Shown here: in pieces, positions 63,885-64,000 of the stretch
Layout of the letters: the number at the start of each line of letters is the position of its first letter
Numbering within the stretch: the stretch's first letter is position 1
Assembly (NCBI RefSeq): GCF_007035645.1
Contig: NZ_AP019632.1
Coordinates: 4,340,001-4,404,000 of the forward strand
Length of the DNA stretch: 64,000 nt
Reading direction: 5' to 3'
DNA from: Enterobacter asburiae
Lineage (GTDB): Bacteria > Pseudomonadota > Gammaproteobacteria > Enterobacterales > Enterobacteriaceae
The notes under the pieces: generated by a model
Databases searched by the model: none
What the model was told of the DNA's origin: nothing
What the model saw: only the letters and a program-made list of their open reading frames with translations
Made by a program: the position numbers and the translations under genes

Positions 63885-64000
<116 letters not shown>

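Overview
The window comes from an enterobacterial chromosome, most likely Enterobacter or a close relative. Almost every core gene reads as a close homologue of an E. coli K-12 gene, and long stretches keep K-12 order (yhiN-pitA, uspB-uspA, rsmJ-prlC-rlmJ-gor, treF, yhjD-yhjE-yhjG-pdeH-kdgK-yhjJ-dctA-pdeK-bcs). Species cannot be fixed from the sequence alone.

Layout. (1) 1-9720 is the tnsA-proximal part of an A+T-rich Tn7-like transposon. It carries tnsA, tnsB, tnsC, a long TnsD/TniQ and a second, short TniQ, all on the minus strand. Cargo visible here is an orphan HipB-type repressor and a truncated-by-window OLD-family ATPase/nuclease. The right end carries three TnsB-like repeats, and its terminal bases form the last codons and stop of yhiN. 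The left end lies outside the window. (2) 9705-24300 is core: yhiN, pitA, a small toxin/immunity pair inserted between pitA and uspB, uspB/uspA, rsmJ, prlC (with a heat-shock type promoter), rlmJ, gor, treF, a HEPN-type membrane protein gene and a GNAT gene. (3) 24301-38400 holds a frameshifted SDR gene facing a LysR gene, then yhjD, yhjE, yhjG, pdeH, kdgK, yhjJ, dctA and pdeK. (4) 38455-52628 is a complete, apparently intact cellulose locus: bcsRQABZC on the minus strand and bcsEFG divergent on the plus strand. (5) 52677-53669 is a second family-8 endoglucanase gene, 16 bases after birA; murB-birA follow an rRNA operon. (6) 55757-61171 is a complete rrn operon (16S-tRNA-Ile-tRNA-Ala-23S-5S, minus strand) with P1/P2 promoters, followed by hemG, trkH, yigZ and the 3' end of pepQ.

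How it works together. The bcs genes, the endoglucanases BcsZ and CelY-like, and two c-di-GMP phosphodiesterases (PdeH, PdeK) form a cellulose/biofilm control region. The Tn7-like element is an accessory island with probable anti-phage cargo, anchored at the 3' end of yhiN. The pitA-uspB toxin/immunity pair is a second, small competition module. A family of short G/C hairpins (CCCTCTCCC-N3-GGGAGAGGG) sits at five of the seven convergent gene junctions.

The most unusual chromosomal feature is the order of blocks. The bcs region (about minute 78 in K-12), birA-murB (rrnB side, about minute 90) and hemG-trkH-pepQ (rrnA side, about minute 87) are joined here. The rrn operon has rrnA-type upstream flank and tRNAs but rrnB-type downstream flank, which points to rearrangement by recombination between rrn operons.
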